Shown: positions 1 to 9,242 of the stretch, piece after piece | Position numbering within the stretch: the stretch's first letter is position 1 | Layout: each line of letters begins with the position of its first letter | Assembly: GCF_004103715.1 (NCBI RefSeq) | Contig: NZ_CP035282.1 | Span: forward strand, 2,408,673-2,472,672 | Length of the DNA: 64,000 nt | DNA from: Acidilutibacter cellobiosedens | Lineage (GTDB): Bacteria; Bacillota; Clostridia; Tissierellales; Acidilutibacteraceae | Direction: 5' to 3' | Notes under the pieces: generated by a model | The model's input: the letters and a program-made list of their open reading frames with translations, nothing else | The model's database searches: none | What the model was told of the DNA's origin: nothing | Program-made: the position numbers and the translations under genes

Positions 1-150
1 ATAAAGCACTATTTCGGTCTTATCTCCCGGAAGAGGGCTGATGGGAGGATAATTATTACTTCCTTCATATATTACATCATAATTCTGACAAGAAGAAAGT
101 ATTGAAATTAAAAGGAGCATAGTAATTATGATAGAAATTACTCGTTTCAT
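1..150 (-). CDS. Partial lipoprotein, possibly GerM-like (N-terminal 50 residues)
   Basis: The gene begins at the ATG at 148-150 and runs off the left edge, so only 50 codons are visible. A GGAGG ribosome site sits just upstream. The peptide has a basic start (MKRV), a hydrophobic stretch and a lipobox ending LSSC at about residue 21, so it should be a membrane-anchored lipoprotein. The mature part reads toward TEIVLY, which resembles the start of a GerMN domain. GerMN lipoproteins commonly follow PhoR/PhoB-like pairs in clostridia, and here the gene lies 33 bases downstream of a histidine kinase on the same strand. The lipoprotein call is firm; the GerM assignment is an inference from very little sequence. 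Confidence 0.5.
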   Translation of the reverse strand, partial: MKRVISIIITMLLLISILSSCQNYDVIYEGSNNYPPISPLPGDKTEIVLY

Positions 151-182
151 GCATATTCCTCCAATTAAATGAATCATAAAAG

Positions 183-1619
183 TTACTGCAAAGGTAATTT
201 TATATAAAAAGTACTTCCCTTTCCGTACTGACTGTCAACCTCAATTATTCCTTTATGAAGAGACACTATCTGCCAAGAAATAGACAAACCTAATCCGGTC
301 CCTCCTGTTTCTCTGGACCTGGCTTTATCCACTCTGTAAAACCTTTCAAATATATGAGGGATACAATCTTCAGGTATCCCAATACCGTTATCTTTAATAG
401 CAATTACTGCATATTGTTCTAAAGTATATAATTTTATTTCAATTAATCCGTTTTGTTGAGTATACTTAATAGCATTATCTATAACATTAATTACAGCTTG
501 TTGAATTTTATCTTGATCTATTGATATCTGAACCTTTTCTTCCAATATCAATGTTAGTTTTATGGATTTTTTTTCAGCCAAAGGTTTCATACTTAAAACT
601 ATTTTCTCCAATAAAAAATTGATATAAGTGGTTCTATAATTTAAAATAATATTTTCCTTTCCCAAAGTTGTTAAAGAAAGCAGATCGCTGATTATATTAT
701 TCAGCCTATCAACTTCACTGTCTATATCCTGTAAAAACTCCCTGTAAATTTCTATATTTTCTTCATTTTCACTCAGCAGAGATTCTGATAATATCTTTAT
801 GGAAGAAAGAGGAGTCCTGAGCTCATGAGAAACATTAGCTACAAAATCTTTCCGCTCCGTATCTGCCTGATCCAATTTAAGTATCATCATATTAAAAGCA
901 TCTGCTACATCCCTAAACTCATCATTTGTTTCAATATTTATCTTCTCTTTTAAATTTCCCTGGGAAGCCTTATTTATTACTCTTTTAAATTCATCTAAAG
1001 GTTGAAATATCAAACCCATTAATAGAAAGCTGATGCAGATGTTTACCAGCATACTTACAATAGATATTATAATGATCTTGTTTTGTATATGTTGAACCTC
1101 TTCATAAATACTGTTGATAGAAGCAGATATAAGAGTAGCCCCGATTACATTTTTGTCAACAGTAACAGGAACAGCTACATACATAACTCGTCCCATAATC
1201 TTAAAATTATGAATGTTGGAAGTTGCCATCCCTTTTAAAGCACTATTTATCTCGTCATGCTTAAAAACTTCCCCTACAAATGTATCTCCTGAGTCCGCCT
1301 GCACTATATTATTTGTATCAACAATGATAATTCTCGACTTAATTTCATTACTATATTCCTTTACCATTGATTTAATATAAGCTAAATCCATATTACGGGT
1401 TAAAAGATAATTTTTAACTCTGATGGAGATGATGTTTGCTTTCGCAAAAGTATCAACTTTTTTCTTTTCTAAGGAATTTTCCAAAATAGAATTGATTGTA
1501 ACAGCATTAATAATGAATAAAGATACCATAAGTAACAACAAATAGGTGGAAATTAATTTCCACCTTACACTATAAAACCATTTTCTCCTATTGAACTTTA
1601 CTCCTAAAATAATAACCAA
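183..1619 (-). CDS. Sensor histidine kinase, PhoR/WalK-like
   Basis: This is a 478-residue membrane kinase. A first transmembrane segment spans about residues 22-42, an extracytoplasmic sensor loop follows to about 180, and a second segment spans about 181-206. A HAMP linker runs to about 255. The HisKA box has VSHELRTPLSS with the phospho-acceptor His at about 265. The GHKL ATPase domain has an N box (NVIDNAIKYT), DNGIGIP and a GTGLGLSI G box. The ATG overlaps the end of the response-regulator gene by 32 bases and has a GGGGAG site inside that gene, so the two are translationally coupled. The stimulus is unknown; neighbouring genes suggest envelope or sporulation roles, but that is inference. 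Confidence 0.9.
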   Translation of the reverse strand: MVIILGVKFNRRKWFYSVRWKLISTYLLLLMVSLFIINAVTINSILENSLEKKKVDTFAKANIISIRVKNYLLTRNMDLAYIKSMVKEYSNEIKSRIIIVDTNNIVQADSGDTFVGEVFKHDEINSALKGMATSNIHNFKIMGRVMYVAVPVTVDKNVIGATLISASINSIYEEVQHIQNKIIIISIVSMLVNICISFLLMGLIFQPLDEFKRVINKASQGNLKEKINIETNDEFRDVADAFNMMILKLDQADTERKDFVANVSHELRTPLSSIKILSESLLSENEENIEIYREFLQDIDSEVDRLNNIISDLLSLTTLGKENIILNYRTTYINFLLEKIVLSMKPLAEKKSIKLTLILEEKVQISIDQDKIQQAVINVIDNAIKYTQQNGLIEIKLYTLEQYAVIAIKDNGIGIPEDCIPHIFERFYRVDKARSRETGGTGLGLSISWQIVSLHKGIIEVDSQYGKGSTFYIKLPLQ

Positions 1620-2283
1620 CTCCCCACTTAGTGAGAATATATTCTGCTTGGCTGGAATCCTTTTCTATTTTTTCTCTTAACCTCCTAATATGAACATCTA
1701 CAGTCCTTAAATCCCCAAAATATTCGTATCCCCAAATAGTCTCCAAAAGTTCTTCCCTTGTAAATACCTTCCCGGGATTCGTCACCAAAAGGAGAAGCAG
1801 ATCAAATTCCTTTGCAGTAAGATTTACTTCCCGTCCTTTAACCGTAAGTTTTCTTCCTAATGTATTAATAGTAAAATCGTCAATTTGAACTACCTGATCT
1901 ACAATTTTCGTATTTTTCATATTAATTCTTCTGAGCACTGCCTTAATCCTTGCTTTCAATTCCAATATATTAAATGGCTTTGTAAGATAATCATCAGCCC
2001 CATATTCCAATCCCAATATTTTATCGATATCGTCTCCCTTGGCGGTAAGCATAATAATCGGGATCTGAGAGTCCTGCCTTATCCTCTGACAAACTTCAAG
2101 GCCATCAATTCCGGGAAGCATAAGATCAAGTATTATCAAATCATAATCTCTTTTAAAGGTTTTATCCAAAGCTTCATGGCCGTCAAAAGCGGTATCAACT
2201 GTATAACCATCCTGTTCAAGGCTGTATTTCAATCCCTTTACAAATATCTTTTCATCATCAACTATTAATATCTTGGTGTCCAT
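1588..2283 (-). CDS. OmpR/PhoB-family response regulator
   Basis: A 231-residue regulator with an N-terminal receiver domain (acidic pair DD at 9-10, phospho-acceptor Asp at about 53 in ILDLMLPG, conserved Thr in MLTAKG, Lys in YLTKPF). It is followed by a winged-helix output domain containing LTAKEFDLL and the recognition-helix region VDVHIRRLREKIE. An AGGTG ribosome site lies just before the ATG. It is the first gene of a regulator-kinase-lipoprotein operon. It begins 61 bases after the end of selB on the same strand; I see no clear terminator in that gap, so read-through from the sel genes is possible. Confidence 0.93.
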   Translation of the reverse strand: MDTKILIVDDEKIFVKGLKYSLEQDGYTVDTAFDGHEALDKTFKRDYDLIILDLMLPGIDGLEVCQRIRQDSQIPIIMLTAKGDDIDKILGLEYGADDYLTKPFNILELKARIKAVLRRINMKNTKIVDQVVQIDDFTINTLGRKLTVKGREVNLTAKEFDLLLLLVTNPGKVFTREELLETIWGYEYFGDLRTVDVHIRRLREKIEKDSSQAEYILTKWGVGYYFRSKVQ

Positions 2284-2344
2284 AAAATTTCACCTCGTAT
2301 TTTAACAAATCTGAGTATCCATAAACCATCAAACAACTTTTACG

Positions 2345-4255
2345 TTATTTTAAATATATTCTTTCATTGTCAATTCTTTTTGTAATTTTCATTTCATCAA
2401 AATTTTCTAGTAAGTTAAGGGCTGCTTTTCTGTTTGTATTCAATAAATCTCTATAATTTCCTACGGATATCTTATCATTATTTTTGAAATATTCCTCTAA
2501 AATATTTAGTGCTTTTAAATAAATTTCTTTATGAATAAAAAAGTCATCTTTAATCTTTAAAATAATTCCCTCATCCAGCAATGCAGCAAATACCTTTTCA
2601 GTTTCCTTTTTATCATATTTCATTATTCTTAATATTTCCTCCTTATTAGGAGGATTTAATTCTGAATCCATATAAACTTTTTCTATTTCCTCTTTGATTT
2701 TTTTCTGAACATCACTATATTTAATTTCAAATTCTTTTAAGGATATACTTTCCTTTACCTGTTTAATATACCCTTTTTCAATCATATAATTTATAAATAA
2801 ATCCCCTACCTTTTGTTTCGTATCCTTCAAATATTTGCTCCTCAATTCCTCCTTTGAAATCCCGGCTTTTAAAGGATTATCTTTATGATAAATATTTAAT
2901 TCGTTAATAATGTTGTTTTTCAAACGCTCAAAATAATCCTTATGAATAACGGCTGTATCTTTTGTCAGAGGAAATAAGATTATTTTATCTGCTTTGCTCA
3001 ATTTCTTTACTTCTTCTTCAACTTTTTCTTCAGGTATGACGGAATACATGGATATATCTTTGATTGTAGGATACAATCTGCTTTTTTCAAATATAATCTT
3101 TTCGATTATGTGAGAAATATCTCCCTTTTCCTTTAATTCCAACTCTTTTATAATCTTTTCATCAAATCTTTTTTTCTTCTCCGGATTAACCTCTATTATC
3201 TCCCCCCCTCCTATAGTAAACATCGGAGAATAGAACCTTAGTATAAACTTATCACCTTTTTTAGCTACTATTTCTTCTTCCAATCTCAACTGGACATATG
3301 CACTTTCTCCCGGATATAAGGATTCCTTATCCAATAATATTATTCGACATAATACCTCTTTGGATTCAATATAAAGTCGGAGCCTTGTTCTGTTTTCTAT
3401 GCTTCTCGAAATATCTTTTAACAATCTGATTTTACCGTCTATCATCATTGTTTTTTTCATGGAACCCTTATATCCTAATACGTCTCCTCTCTGAATTTCA
3501 TTTTTTTTGACTCCTGCAAGATTTGCAGCTACTCTTTGTCCTGCATAAGCTATTGAAACATCCTCATCATGGACCTGCAATGATCTTATCCTGCAAACTT
3601 TATTTCCTGGGAAAATCTGAACTTCATCCCCGACTTTAAAAGTTCCCGAAAGAAGAGTCCCTGTAACTATGGTTCCGATTCCTGGCAGGACAAACACTCT
3701 ATCCACAGGTAGTCTTGGAGTTCCCGTGAAATCCCTTTCCTCCACTTCATCAGCAGCTTTGTCGATAGCACTTATTACTTTATCTATTCCTTCCCCCGTC
3801 ATTGAAGACGCAGGTATTATATCGCAGTTTTCCAGAAAAGTTCCTTTTGTTTCATTTCTTATATCTTCTACTACTAATTTTCTCCATTCATCATCTACCA
3901 AATCAATTTTGGTTAATACAACAAATCCTTTCTTCGTCCCCAGTAAATCAAGTATAGCCATATGCTCCTTAGTCTGAGGCATTATTCCTTCATCTGCTCC
4001 TATTACCAAAATGACAACATCCATTCCCATGGCTCCAGCAAGCATATTCTTTATGAATTTTTCATGACCGGGGACATCGATTATTCCTGCCCGTTTTCCA
4101 CTCGGCAAATCAAAATAAGTAAAGCCCAAATCAATTGAAATTCCTCTTCGTTTTTCTTCTTCTAATCTATCTGTATCTCTCCCGGTTATTGCTCTTATTA
4201 AAGTGGTCTTGCCATGATCTATATGTCCTGCGGTACCAACGATAATGTGTTTCAA
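2345..4255 (-). CDS. selB: Selenocysteine-specific elongation factor SelB
   Basis: SelB delivers selenocysteinyl-tRNA to UGA codons that carry a SECIS hairpin. The 636-residue protein starts with the translation-factor GTPase domain: G1 motif GHIDHGKT near residue 11, the GISID switch region, DVPGHEKF, and a TKID base-recognition motif. Beta-barrel domains follow, then a long C-terminal half made of winged-helix repeats, as expected for the SECIS-binding region of SelB (the usual length is about 610-640). It lies 6 bases after selA. No tRNA-Sec gene (selC) was found in this window. The window itself contains a likely client, the Sec-containing SelD. Confidence 0.96.
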   Translation of the reverse strand: MKHIIVGTAGHIDHGKTTLIRAITGRDTDRLEEEKRRGISIDLGFTYFDLPSGKRAGIIDVPGHEKFIKNMLAGAMGMDVVILVIGADEGIMPQTKEHMAILDLLGTKKGFVVLTKIDLVDDEWRKLVVEDIRNETKGTFLENCDIIPASSMTGEGIDKVISAIDKAADEVEERDFTGTPRLPVDRVFVLPGIGTIVTGTLLSGTFKVGDEVQIFPGNKVCRIRSLQVHDEDVSIAYAGQRVAANLAGVKKNEIQRGDVLGYKGSMKKTMMIDGKIRLLKDISRSIENRTRLRLYIESKEVLCRIILLDKESLYPGESAYVQLRLEEEIVAKKGDKFILRFYSPMFTIGGGEIIEVNPEKKKRFDEKIIKELELKEKGDISHIIEKIIFEKSRLYPTIKDISMYSVIPEEKVEEEVKKLSKADKIILFPLTKDTAVIHKDYFERLKNNIINELNIYHKDNPLKAGISKEELRSKYLKDTKQKVGDLFINYMIEKGYIKQVKESISLKEFEIKYSDVQKKIKEEIEKVYMDSELNPPNKEEILRIMKYDKKETEKVFAALLDEGIILKIKDDFFIHKEIYLKALNILEEYFKNNDKISVGNYRDLLNTNRKAALNLLENFDEMKITKRIDNERIYLK

Positions 4256-4261
4256 CTTACT

Positions 4262-5683
4262 CTACACTCCTTCATCAACTGTTAAGCCATATAAAAGTCC
4301 TTCTATTAATATATCATAATCATCAGGCATTATGGTTCTTAAATCTAAATATATATTATCTTTATATATTCTGGCAATTATAGGCACTTTGAAATTTCTC
4401 AACCTCTTTTCGTATTCCTCCGGCCTGATATTTTTTAACGATAACATTATACACTTGGTCGGAAATTTTCCTATAGGAAAAGAACCTCCTCCAACCTCAG
4501 AATAATCATCAACCAAATCTATATCCGCAAATTTTTTATCAATGCACTCTTTAATTCTATTATACAACTTTATTCCCCTATTTTCCAATTCTTTCGATTT
4601 TAATGTCAACATGCTTAAAGTAGGAATCATCTCTACCGCTTTTTCTTCATCTAAATAAAGCCTCAATGTCTCTTCCAAAGCACATAAAGTTAATTTGTCA
4701 ATTCTAAATGCCCTCGTAAGGGGATTCTTTTTCATCTTATCTATATACGTCTTCCTGCCTACAATTATACCTGCCTGAGGTCCTCCAAGAAGTTTATCGC
4801 CGCTAAATGTAATTATATCCCCTCCGTTTTTAACGGAGTCCTGTACCGTAGGCTCATATTCCATTCCATATTTAGAAAAATCAATAAGGGTTCCGCTTCC
4901 TAAATCTTCAATAACAGGTATACCATATTTATCCTTCAGCCCACATAGTTCCGTTACGGATACGGAAGAAGTAAATCCCAATATTTTGTAATTGCTCGTA
5001 TGAACCTTTAATAAAGCTCCTGTTCTCTCATTAATTGCATTTTCATAATCCCATAAATGAGTTTTGTTTGTCGTTCCGACTTCTAATAAATGAGCCCCGC
5101 TTTCCTCCATAACTTCCGGTATCCTGAAAGAATCTCCTATTTCAATTAATTCTCCTCTCGAAATAATTACTTCTTTCTCCTTTGCAACAGTATTTAAAAC
5201 AAGCAATACCGCCGCCGCATTATTGTTTACAACAATTGCACTTTCACAACCGGCTATGCTCTTAAGAAGTTCTTCCACATGACTATATCTCGAGCCTCTT
5301 TCCCCTGTTTTTAAATTGAATTCCAAATTTGAATAATTGGTTGAAATTTCTTCAAGCCCTTTCAGGACATAAGAGCTTAACATAGAACGCCCTAAATTGG
5401 TGTGAAGCACTACACCTGTTCCATTTATAACCTTTCTTAAATTAAATTTATTTTTATCTTCAATTCTCTTTCCGATAACCGTAGGAAGTTCTTCAATTTT
5501 CTTGACTAAATCCTTTTCTTCAATTCTTCCGTCCTTGATTTTTTTCCTCAGTAAATCTGTTTCATCTCTAATTGAATTTACTATAATTTTTCTGGGAACA
5601 TAATCTATATATTTTTCTATAATGCTATCTTCCAACAATTCATCAACTTTAGGAATCAATTTAAATAGGTTTTTATTTTCCAT
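4262..5683 (-). CDS. selA: L-seryl-tRNA(Sec) selenium transferase SelA
   Basis: SelA is the PLP enzyme that converts seryl-tRNA(Sec) to selenocysteinyl-tRNA(Sec) using selenophosphate. The protein has 473 residues, the usual length. It carries the NGTGVVLHTNLGRS region near residue 87-100 and the PLP-lysine motif SGDKLLGGPQAG with the Lys at about 297. It lies between selD (18 bases upstream) and selB (6 bases downstream) in an apparent selD-selA-selB operon. The ribosome site is AGAGGACAG, a little weaker than its neighbours. Confidence 0.96.
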   Translation of the reverse strand: MENKNLFKLIPKVDELLEDSIIEKYIDYVPRKIIVNSIRDETDLLRKKIKDGRIEEKDLVKKIEELPTVIGKRIEDKNKFNLRKVINGTGVVLHTNLGRSMLSSYVLKGLEEISTNYSNLEFNLKTGERGSRYSHVEELLKSIAGCESAIVVNNNAAAVLLVLNTVAKEKEVIISRGELIEIGDSFRIPEVMEESGAHLLEVGTTNKTHLWDYENAINERTGALLKVHTSNYKILGFTSSVSVTELCGLKDKYGIPVIEDLGSGTLIDFSKYGMEYEPTVQDSVKNGGDIITFSGDKLLGGPQAGIIVGRKTYIDKMKKNPLTRAFRIDKLTLCALEETLRLYLDEEKAVEMIPTLSMLTLKSKELENRGIKLYNRIKECIDKKFADIDLVDDYSEVGGGSFPIGKFPTKCIMLSLKNIRPEEYEKRLRNFKVPIIARIYKDNIYLDLRTIMPDDYDILIEGLLYGLTVDEGV

Positions 5684-5701
5684 AAAAACTGTCCTCTCTT
5701 T

Positions 5702-6730
5702 TTATTCCACTATAATTGAGTGGCTTTCTTTTTTTAATACTTCTCCAATAACATTATACTCAAGGGAAGTCCTTTCCAATTCTTTCAACAACACCTCTAA
5801 GTTTTTCCTCTCCAAAGAAATCAACAGTCCTCCTGAAGTCTGAGGATCATACATGACGTCCTTTATTTCTCTCGGAATTTCAGATTTGAAAAATACTTTT
5901 TCTCCCACATGTTTTTCATTGGAATAAGCCCCTGCAGGTACTAAACCCATTTGGGCATATTCCAACACATTTTTTATTATGGGTAAGCTTCTGTAATTTA
6001 TTTTTATTGTAACATTGCTTCCCTGTGCCATTTCCAAAGTATGACCTAAGAGTCCAAAGCCCGTAATATCCGTCACACTGTTGGCTCCCGCTTTAACTGC
6101 CGCATCTTTGGCTTCTTTATTTAATGTCGTCATAACTTTAACTGCTTCGTTATACGACTTTTCATCTGCCATTTCACCTTTTATTGCAGTATTTACAATA
6201 CCGATACCTAAAGGCTTTGTAAGCACAAGAACATCTCCTGATTTTGAATTGCTGTTGGTAAATATCTTATCAGGATGAACAAATCCTGTTACAGAAAGTC
6301 CATATTTCGGTTCATCATCTTCTATAGTATGGCCTCCTGCTAAAGCTGCTCCTGCCTCGTGAACTTTGTCATATCCCCCTTTAAGTATTTGAACCAATAT
6401 ATCCGGTGATAAACAATTTGGAAAACATACTATATTTAATGCCAATTTAGGTTCCCCACCCATGGCATAGACATCACTTAATGCATTTGTTGCCGCTATC
6501 TGTCCAAAAGTATAAGGATCATCAACAATTGGAGTAAAAAAGTCCAAAGTTTCTATTACAGCCACTTCATCGCTTATCCTATATACACAGGCATCATCAG
6601 AGGTATCGAGACCTACTATTATATTGTTATCATAAGATTGTGGTAACTGGCACAAAACTTGTGCCAAGGCATCCGGCCCCATTTTTGCTGCTCAACCAGC
6701 TTTTTTTGTCAATTGAGTAAGCCTGACCAT
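5702..6730 (-). CDS. selD: Selenide, water dikinase SelD, itself a selenoprotein (UGA at codon 13)
   Basis: SelD makes selenophosphate from selenide and ATP. An ordinary reading begins only at the ATG at 6680-6682, which would remove the catalytic N-terminus. Reading through an in-frame TGA at 6692-6694 extends the protein 16 residues to an ATG at 6728-6730 with a GAGGGA ribosome site. The N-terminus then reads MVRLTQLTKKAG-U-AAKMGPD. This is the family's active-site loop, with Sec in place of the usual Cys and the essential Lys three residues later (U13, K16). A hairpin with the loop GTT follows the UGA. The glycine-rich ATP-binding region and the TSGGLL motif near the C-terminus are intact. 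Full length is 342 residues. The true start and Sec are inferred from family alignment, with high confidence. Confidence 0.93.
6648..6666 (-). promoter_or_regulatory. Candidate bacterial SECIS hairpin in selD
   Basis: On the coding strand TGGCACAA pairs with TTGTGCCA around a three-base GTT loop: eight base pairs, extendable by one T-G wobble. The stem starts 26 bases and the loop 34 bases after the UGA at 6692-6694. Bacterial SECIS elements place an apical loop with a conserved G at roughly 16-37 bases past the UGA, so position and loop both fit. The hairpin itself is seen directly; its role is inferred from the in-frame UGA and the adjacent selA and selB. Confidence 0.7.
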
Positions 6731-6744
6731 ATTATCCCTCTTTT

Positions 6745-7353
6745 CTATTTAACGATTATATATTCTTTAACGCTTTCAAATTTTTTATCTCCAATTCCTG
6801 AAACATTCTTTAAATCTTCAATAGTTTTAAATTTATTATTTTCTCTATATTCTATAATTCTATCGGCCAATACTTCTCCTATACCGTTCAAAGTCATCAG
6901 CTCTTCTTTATCTGCATTATTAATATCAATTTTATCATTTTTTTCACCATTAGTCTGATCTTCAGAATAATTTTCAATTTCTTCTCCGATTGCAGGTATG
7001 TAGATTTTTTCTTCATCTTCCAGCTTCTTAGCAAGGTTTATTTTATCAATATCTGCATCTTTTTTCAAACCATCTGCCTTATCTACTGCATCCTTCACCC
7101 GATCTCCCTTTTGCATTTCATAGACTCCGGGTTTGTACACTTCGCCGCTGATATGGATCATTATACTTTCTTCTTGATCTTTTGTAATATCATCCTCTAT
7201 TTCATATTCTTTCTCATCCGCTTCATCAACTGTTTTCTCTTCTGACAAAGAAATGACATTGTCTTTTTTATCAAATTTCAAAATAGTTATAAAAACCATT
7301 AATACAACTATTATTAGTATAACTATTTGTTCTCTCTTTGTAAAGGAACTCAT
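6745..7353 (-). CDS. comEA: ComEA-like DNA-binding protein (SLBB plus helix-hairpin-helix)
   Basis: A 202-residue protein with one N-terminal transmembrane helix (about residues 8-25), an acidic linker, an SLBB-type domain (about 65-120, starting IMIHISGEVYKPGVYEM) and a C-terminal pair of helix-hairpin-helix motifs (DINNADKEELMTLNGIG and EDLKNVSGIGDKKFE). This is the architecture of ComEA, the surface DNA receptor for uptake in natural competence. The partner channel comEC is not adjacent. The gene ends 15 bases before selD on the same strand. Whether the host takes up DNA cannot be told from this gene alone, since ComEA-like proteins are widespread in clostridia. Confidence 0.85.
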   Translation of the reverse strand: MSSFTKREQIVILIIVVLMVFITILKFDKKDNVISLSEEKTVDEADEKEYEIEDDITKDQEESIMIHISGEVYKPGVYEMQKGDRVKDAVDKADGLKKDADIDKINLAKKLEDEEKIYIPAIGEEIENYSEDQTNGEKNDKIDINNADKEELMTLNGIGEVLADRIIEYRENNKFKTIEDLKNVSGIGDKKFESVKEYIIVK

Positions 7354-7519
7354 CTTTATACCCCCTAAAATATATTCCCTATTCCCATATTCTATTTTAT
7401 AGACATATTTCCTCTTTTTTAAAAAAATTTGTCCATATTAAAAAATTATACATACTATTAAAAAAAAACATTTTTTTTGGTATACTTAAATAAGTACAAA
7501 AAAAAGGTAGGTGGAAAGT
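7354..7519. promoter_or_regulatory. Divergent intergenic region between comEA and dacF
   Basis: This very AT-rich 166-base gap must hold promoters for both comEA (minus) and dacF (plus). A TATACT hexamer about 40 bases before dacF could be a -10 box, but no matching -35 at 17 bases is visible, so the promoter may use a sporulation sigma factor or an activator. An AGGTAGGTGG ribosome site precedes dacF. No repeat or RNA element was recognised. Confidence 0.3.
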
Positions 7520-8785
7520 TTGAAGAAAATAATATCGTTTTTTTTATTTCTATTATTAATAACAAGTTATAGCTATACATTCGCTGATGATTTATCCATT
7601 ACTGGAGAGAGCGCTATCCTAATAGATGGGGATACAGGCCAAATTTTATATGAAAAAGATCCTCACAAGCTTCTCTACCCTGCCAGCACTACTAAGATAA
7701 TGACAGGAATATTAGCTATCGAATTGGGAAATCCCGAAGACGTTATCACCATTGATGAAGAAGTTGTGGATAGGACTGACGGGTCCCATATTGCTTTAGA
7801 ACCCGGAGAACAATTGACACTACACGATCTTCTTCGTGCTCTTTTGATTCAATCCGCCAACGATTCCGCTGTTGCCATTGCCAAATATATTTCAGGAAGC
7901 GTTGAGAGTTTCGCAGATTTGATGAATAAAAAGGCAGAAGAAGTGGGAGCACTAAATACACATTTTAATAATCCTAACGGTCTGCCTGATGAATCACATC
8001 AGACCACTGCTTATGATTTAGCTATGATGGCTAAATATGCAATGAAAAACGATACCTTTAGAAGTATCGTTAAAAACTATACATATACGATACCAAAGAC
8101 AAACAAAAAAGATGAGCCACGGCATCTGCAATCAAATAACAGATTGTTATATAGTAATGAAAAAATTGATGTAAACGGCAAATTAGTCCCTATTAAATAT
8201 GACGGTATAATCGGTATAAAAACAGGCTTTACTAATGCCGCTCAGCAATGTCTTGTGGCGTCTGCCGTGAGAAACGGCAGATATTTAATTTCGGTAGTAC
8301 TGAAGTCAACAGGGAAAAATATATATTCGGATACCCATAAGTTATTGGACTACGGTTTTGACAATTTCAACGAGGTCAATCTCTCCTTTAAAAACGAATT
8401 TATCAAAAATATAGAAATAGACAATGGATCTTTAAACCTTGTTGCGGGAGTTACCGATAAAAATTTAAGTACATTGATTCCTAAGAATTCTTCTGATAAA
8501 ATAGAAAAAAAGATAAACCTTCCCAAAACGATTGAAGCTCCTATAAAAAAAGGAGCGGTTTTAGGGAATATAGAATATTTTTTAGGCGGGAAATCCATAG
8601 GAAAAGTAAATGTTGTATCCACTGTTAATGTTGAAAAAATACCTACAACTAAAATCTTTACAACTTTCATATTCCATAATTTATGGATACTTATATTGGT
8701 ATTATTTTCTATCTTATTATTAAGAAAAATAATAAAATACAATAAAAGAAAAAGAAGAAAAAGGAGAAGAAACAATTACCTCTAA
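7520..8785 (+). CDS. dacF: D-alanyl-D-alanine carboxypeptidase, DacF-like
   Basis: A peptidase S11 penicillin-binding protein that trims the terminal D-Ala of peptidoglycan stem peptides. The TTG at 7520 is chosen as start because GGTAGGTGG lies five bases upstream; a GTG at 7511 would add three residues but sits inside that site. From the TTG the protein has a signal peptide (to about residue 22) and the catalytic SxxK at S56-K59 (STTK). It also has an SxN motif (SAN) and a KTG motif (GIKTGFTN). A C-terminal domain follows, then a final transmembrane helix and an unusually basic tail (many Arg and Lys). Length is 421 residues. DacF-type enzymes are often expressed in the forespore; that is family knowledge. 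Confidence 0.92.
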   Translation: MKKIISFFLFLLLITSYSYTFADDLSITGESAILIDGDTGQILYEKDPHKLLYPASTTKIMTGILAIELGNPEDVITIDEEVVDRTDGSHIALEPGEQLTLHDLLRALLIQSANDSAVAIAKYISGSVESFADLMNKKAEEVGALNTHFNNPNGLPDESHQTTAYDLAMMAKYAMKNDTFRSIVKNYTYTIPKTNKKDEPRHLQSNNRLLYSNEKIDVNGKLVPIKYDGIIGIKTGFTNAAQQCLVASAVRNGRYLISVVLKSTGKNIYSDTHKLLDYGFDNFNEVNLSFKNEFIKNIEIDNGSLNLVAGVTDKNLSTLIPKNSSDKIEKKINLPKTIEAPIKKGAVLGNIEYFLGGKSIGKVNVVSTVNVEKIPTTKIFTTFIFHNLWILILVLFSILLLRKIIKYNKRKRRKRRRNNYL

Positions 8786-8786
8786 A

Positions 8787-8820
8787 TAAAAAAATCCCGT
8801 TAGATAAACGGGATTTTTTT
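8787..8820. terminator. Bidirectional intrinsic terminator between dacF and ridA
   Basis: AATCCCGTT and AACGGGATT form a GC-centred stem around a short AGATA loop, with an A run on the left and a T run on the right. It therefore works as a rho-independent terminator in both directions, for the convergent dacF (plus) and ridA (minus) genes. Confidence 0.9.
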
Positions 8821-8849
8821 AACCATAAGAAAGTCATGTCCTTCCTATT

Positions 8850-9230
8850 TTATTTAAATGCTGTTGCCTCTATTTCAATTTCTGCATTCTTCGGCAATTT
8901 GCTTACCTCAACACAAGTTCTTGCAGGTTTGTGCTTATTAAAATATTCTCCATATATTTCGTTTACAAAGCCAAAATTATTCATATCAGTTATAAAAATA
9001 GTTATCTTTACTATATCCTCTAATGTAAAACCGGCTTCAGCAAGTATTGCCTTAATATTTTCAATACATTGTTTTGTAGCTTCCTTAATATTACCTTCTA
9101 TAAGTTTCTCATTCTCAGGATTTATAGGCAACTGGCCTGATGTAAAAATCACATTATTCGATACTATCCCCTGAGAATAAGGTCCTATTGCCGAAGGTGC
9201 CTTATTTGTTGATACATAAGATTTACTCAT
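8850..9230 (-). CDS. ridA: RidA-family reactive intermediate deaminase
   Basis: A 126-residue YjgF/YER057c/UK114 protein. These trimers hydrolyse reactive enamine/imine products of PLP enzymes, protecting other PLP enzymes from damage. The family motifs are present: AIGPYSQGI near the start, FTSGQLPINP, a conserved NIKAIL helix, and the substrate-binding Arg in KPARTCVEVSKLP. A GGAGG-like site precedes the ATG. It is the last gene before the terminator shared with dacF and sits 13 bases from rsfS. The deaminase role is family knowledge; the substrate here is unknown. Confidence 0.95.
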   Translation of the reverse strand: MSKSYVSTNKAPSAIGPYSQGIVSNNVIFTSGQLPINPENEKLIEGNIKEATKQCIENIKAILAEAGFTLEDIVKITIFITDMNNFGFVNEIYGEYFNKHKPARTCVEVSKLPKNAEIEIEATAFK

Positions 9231-9242
9231 AAATATCTCCTC

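Noticed and set aside
2284-2344. tRNA-Sec (selC) expected near selB
   Set aside because: The 61-base gap after selB is too short and has no tRNA fold; none was seen elsewhere in the window.
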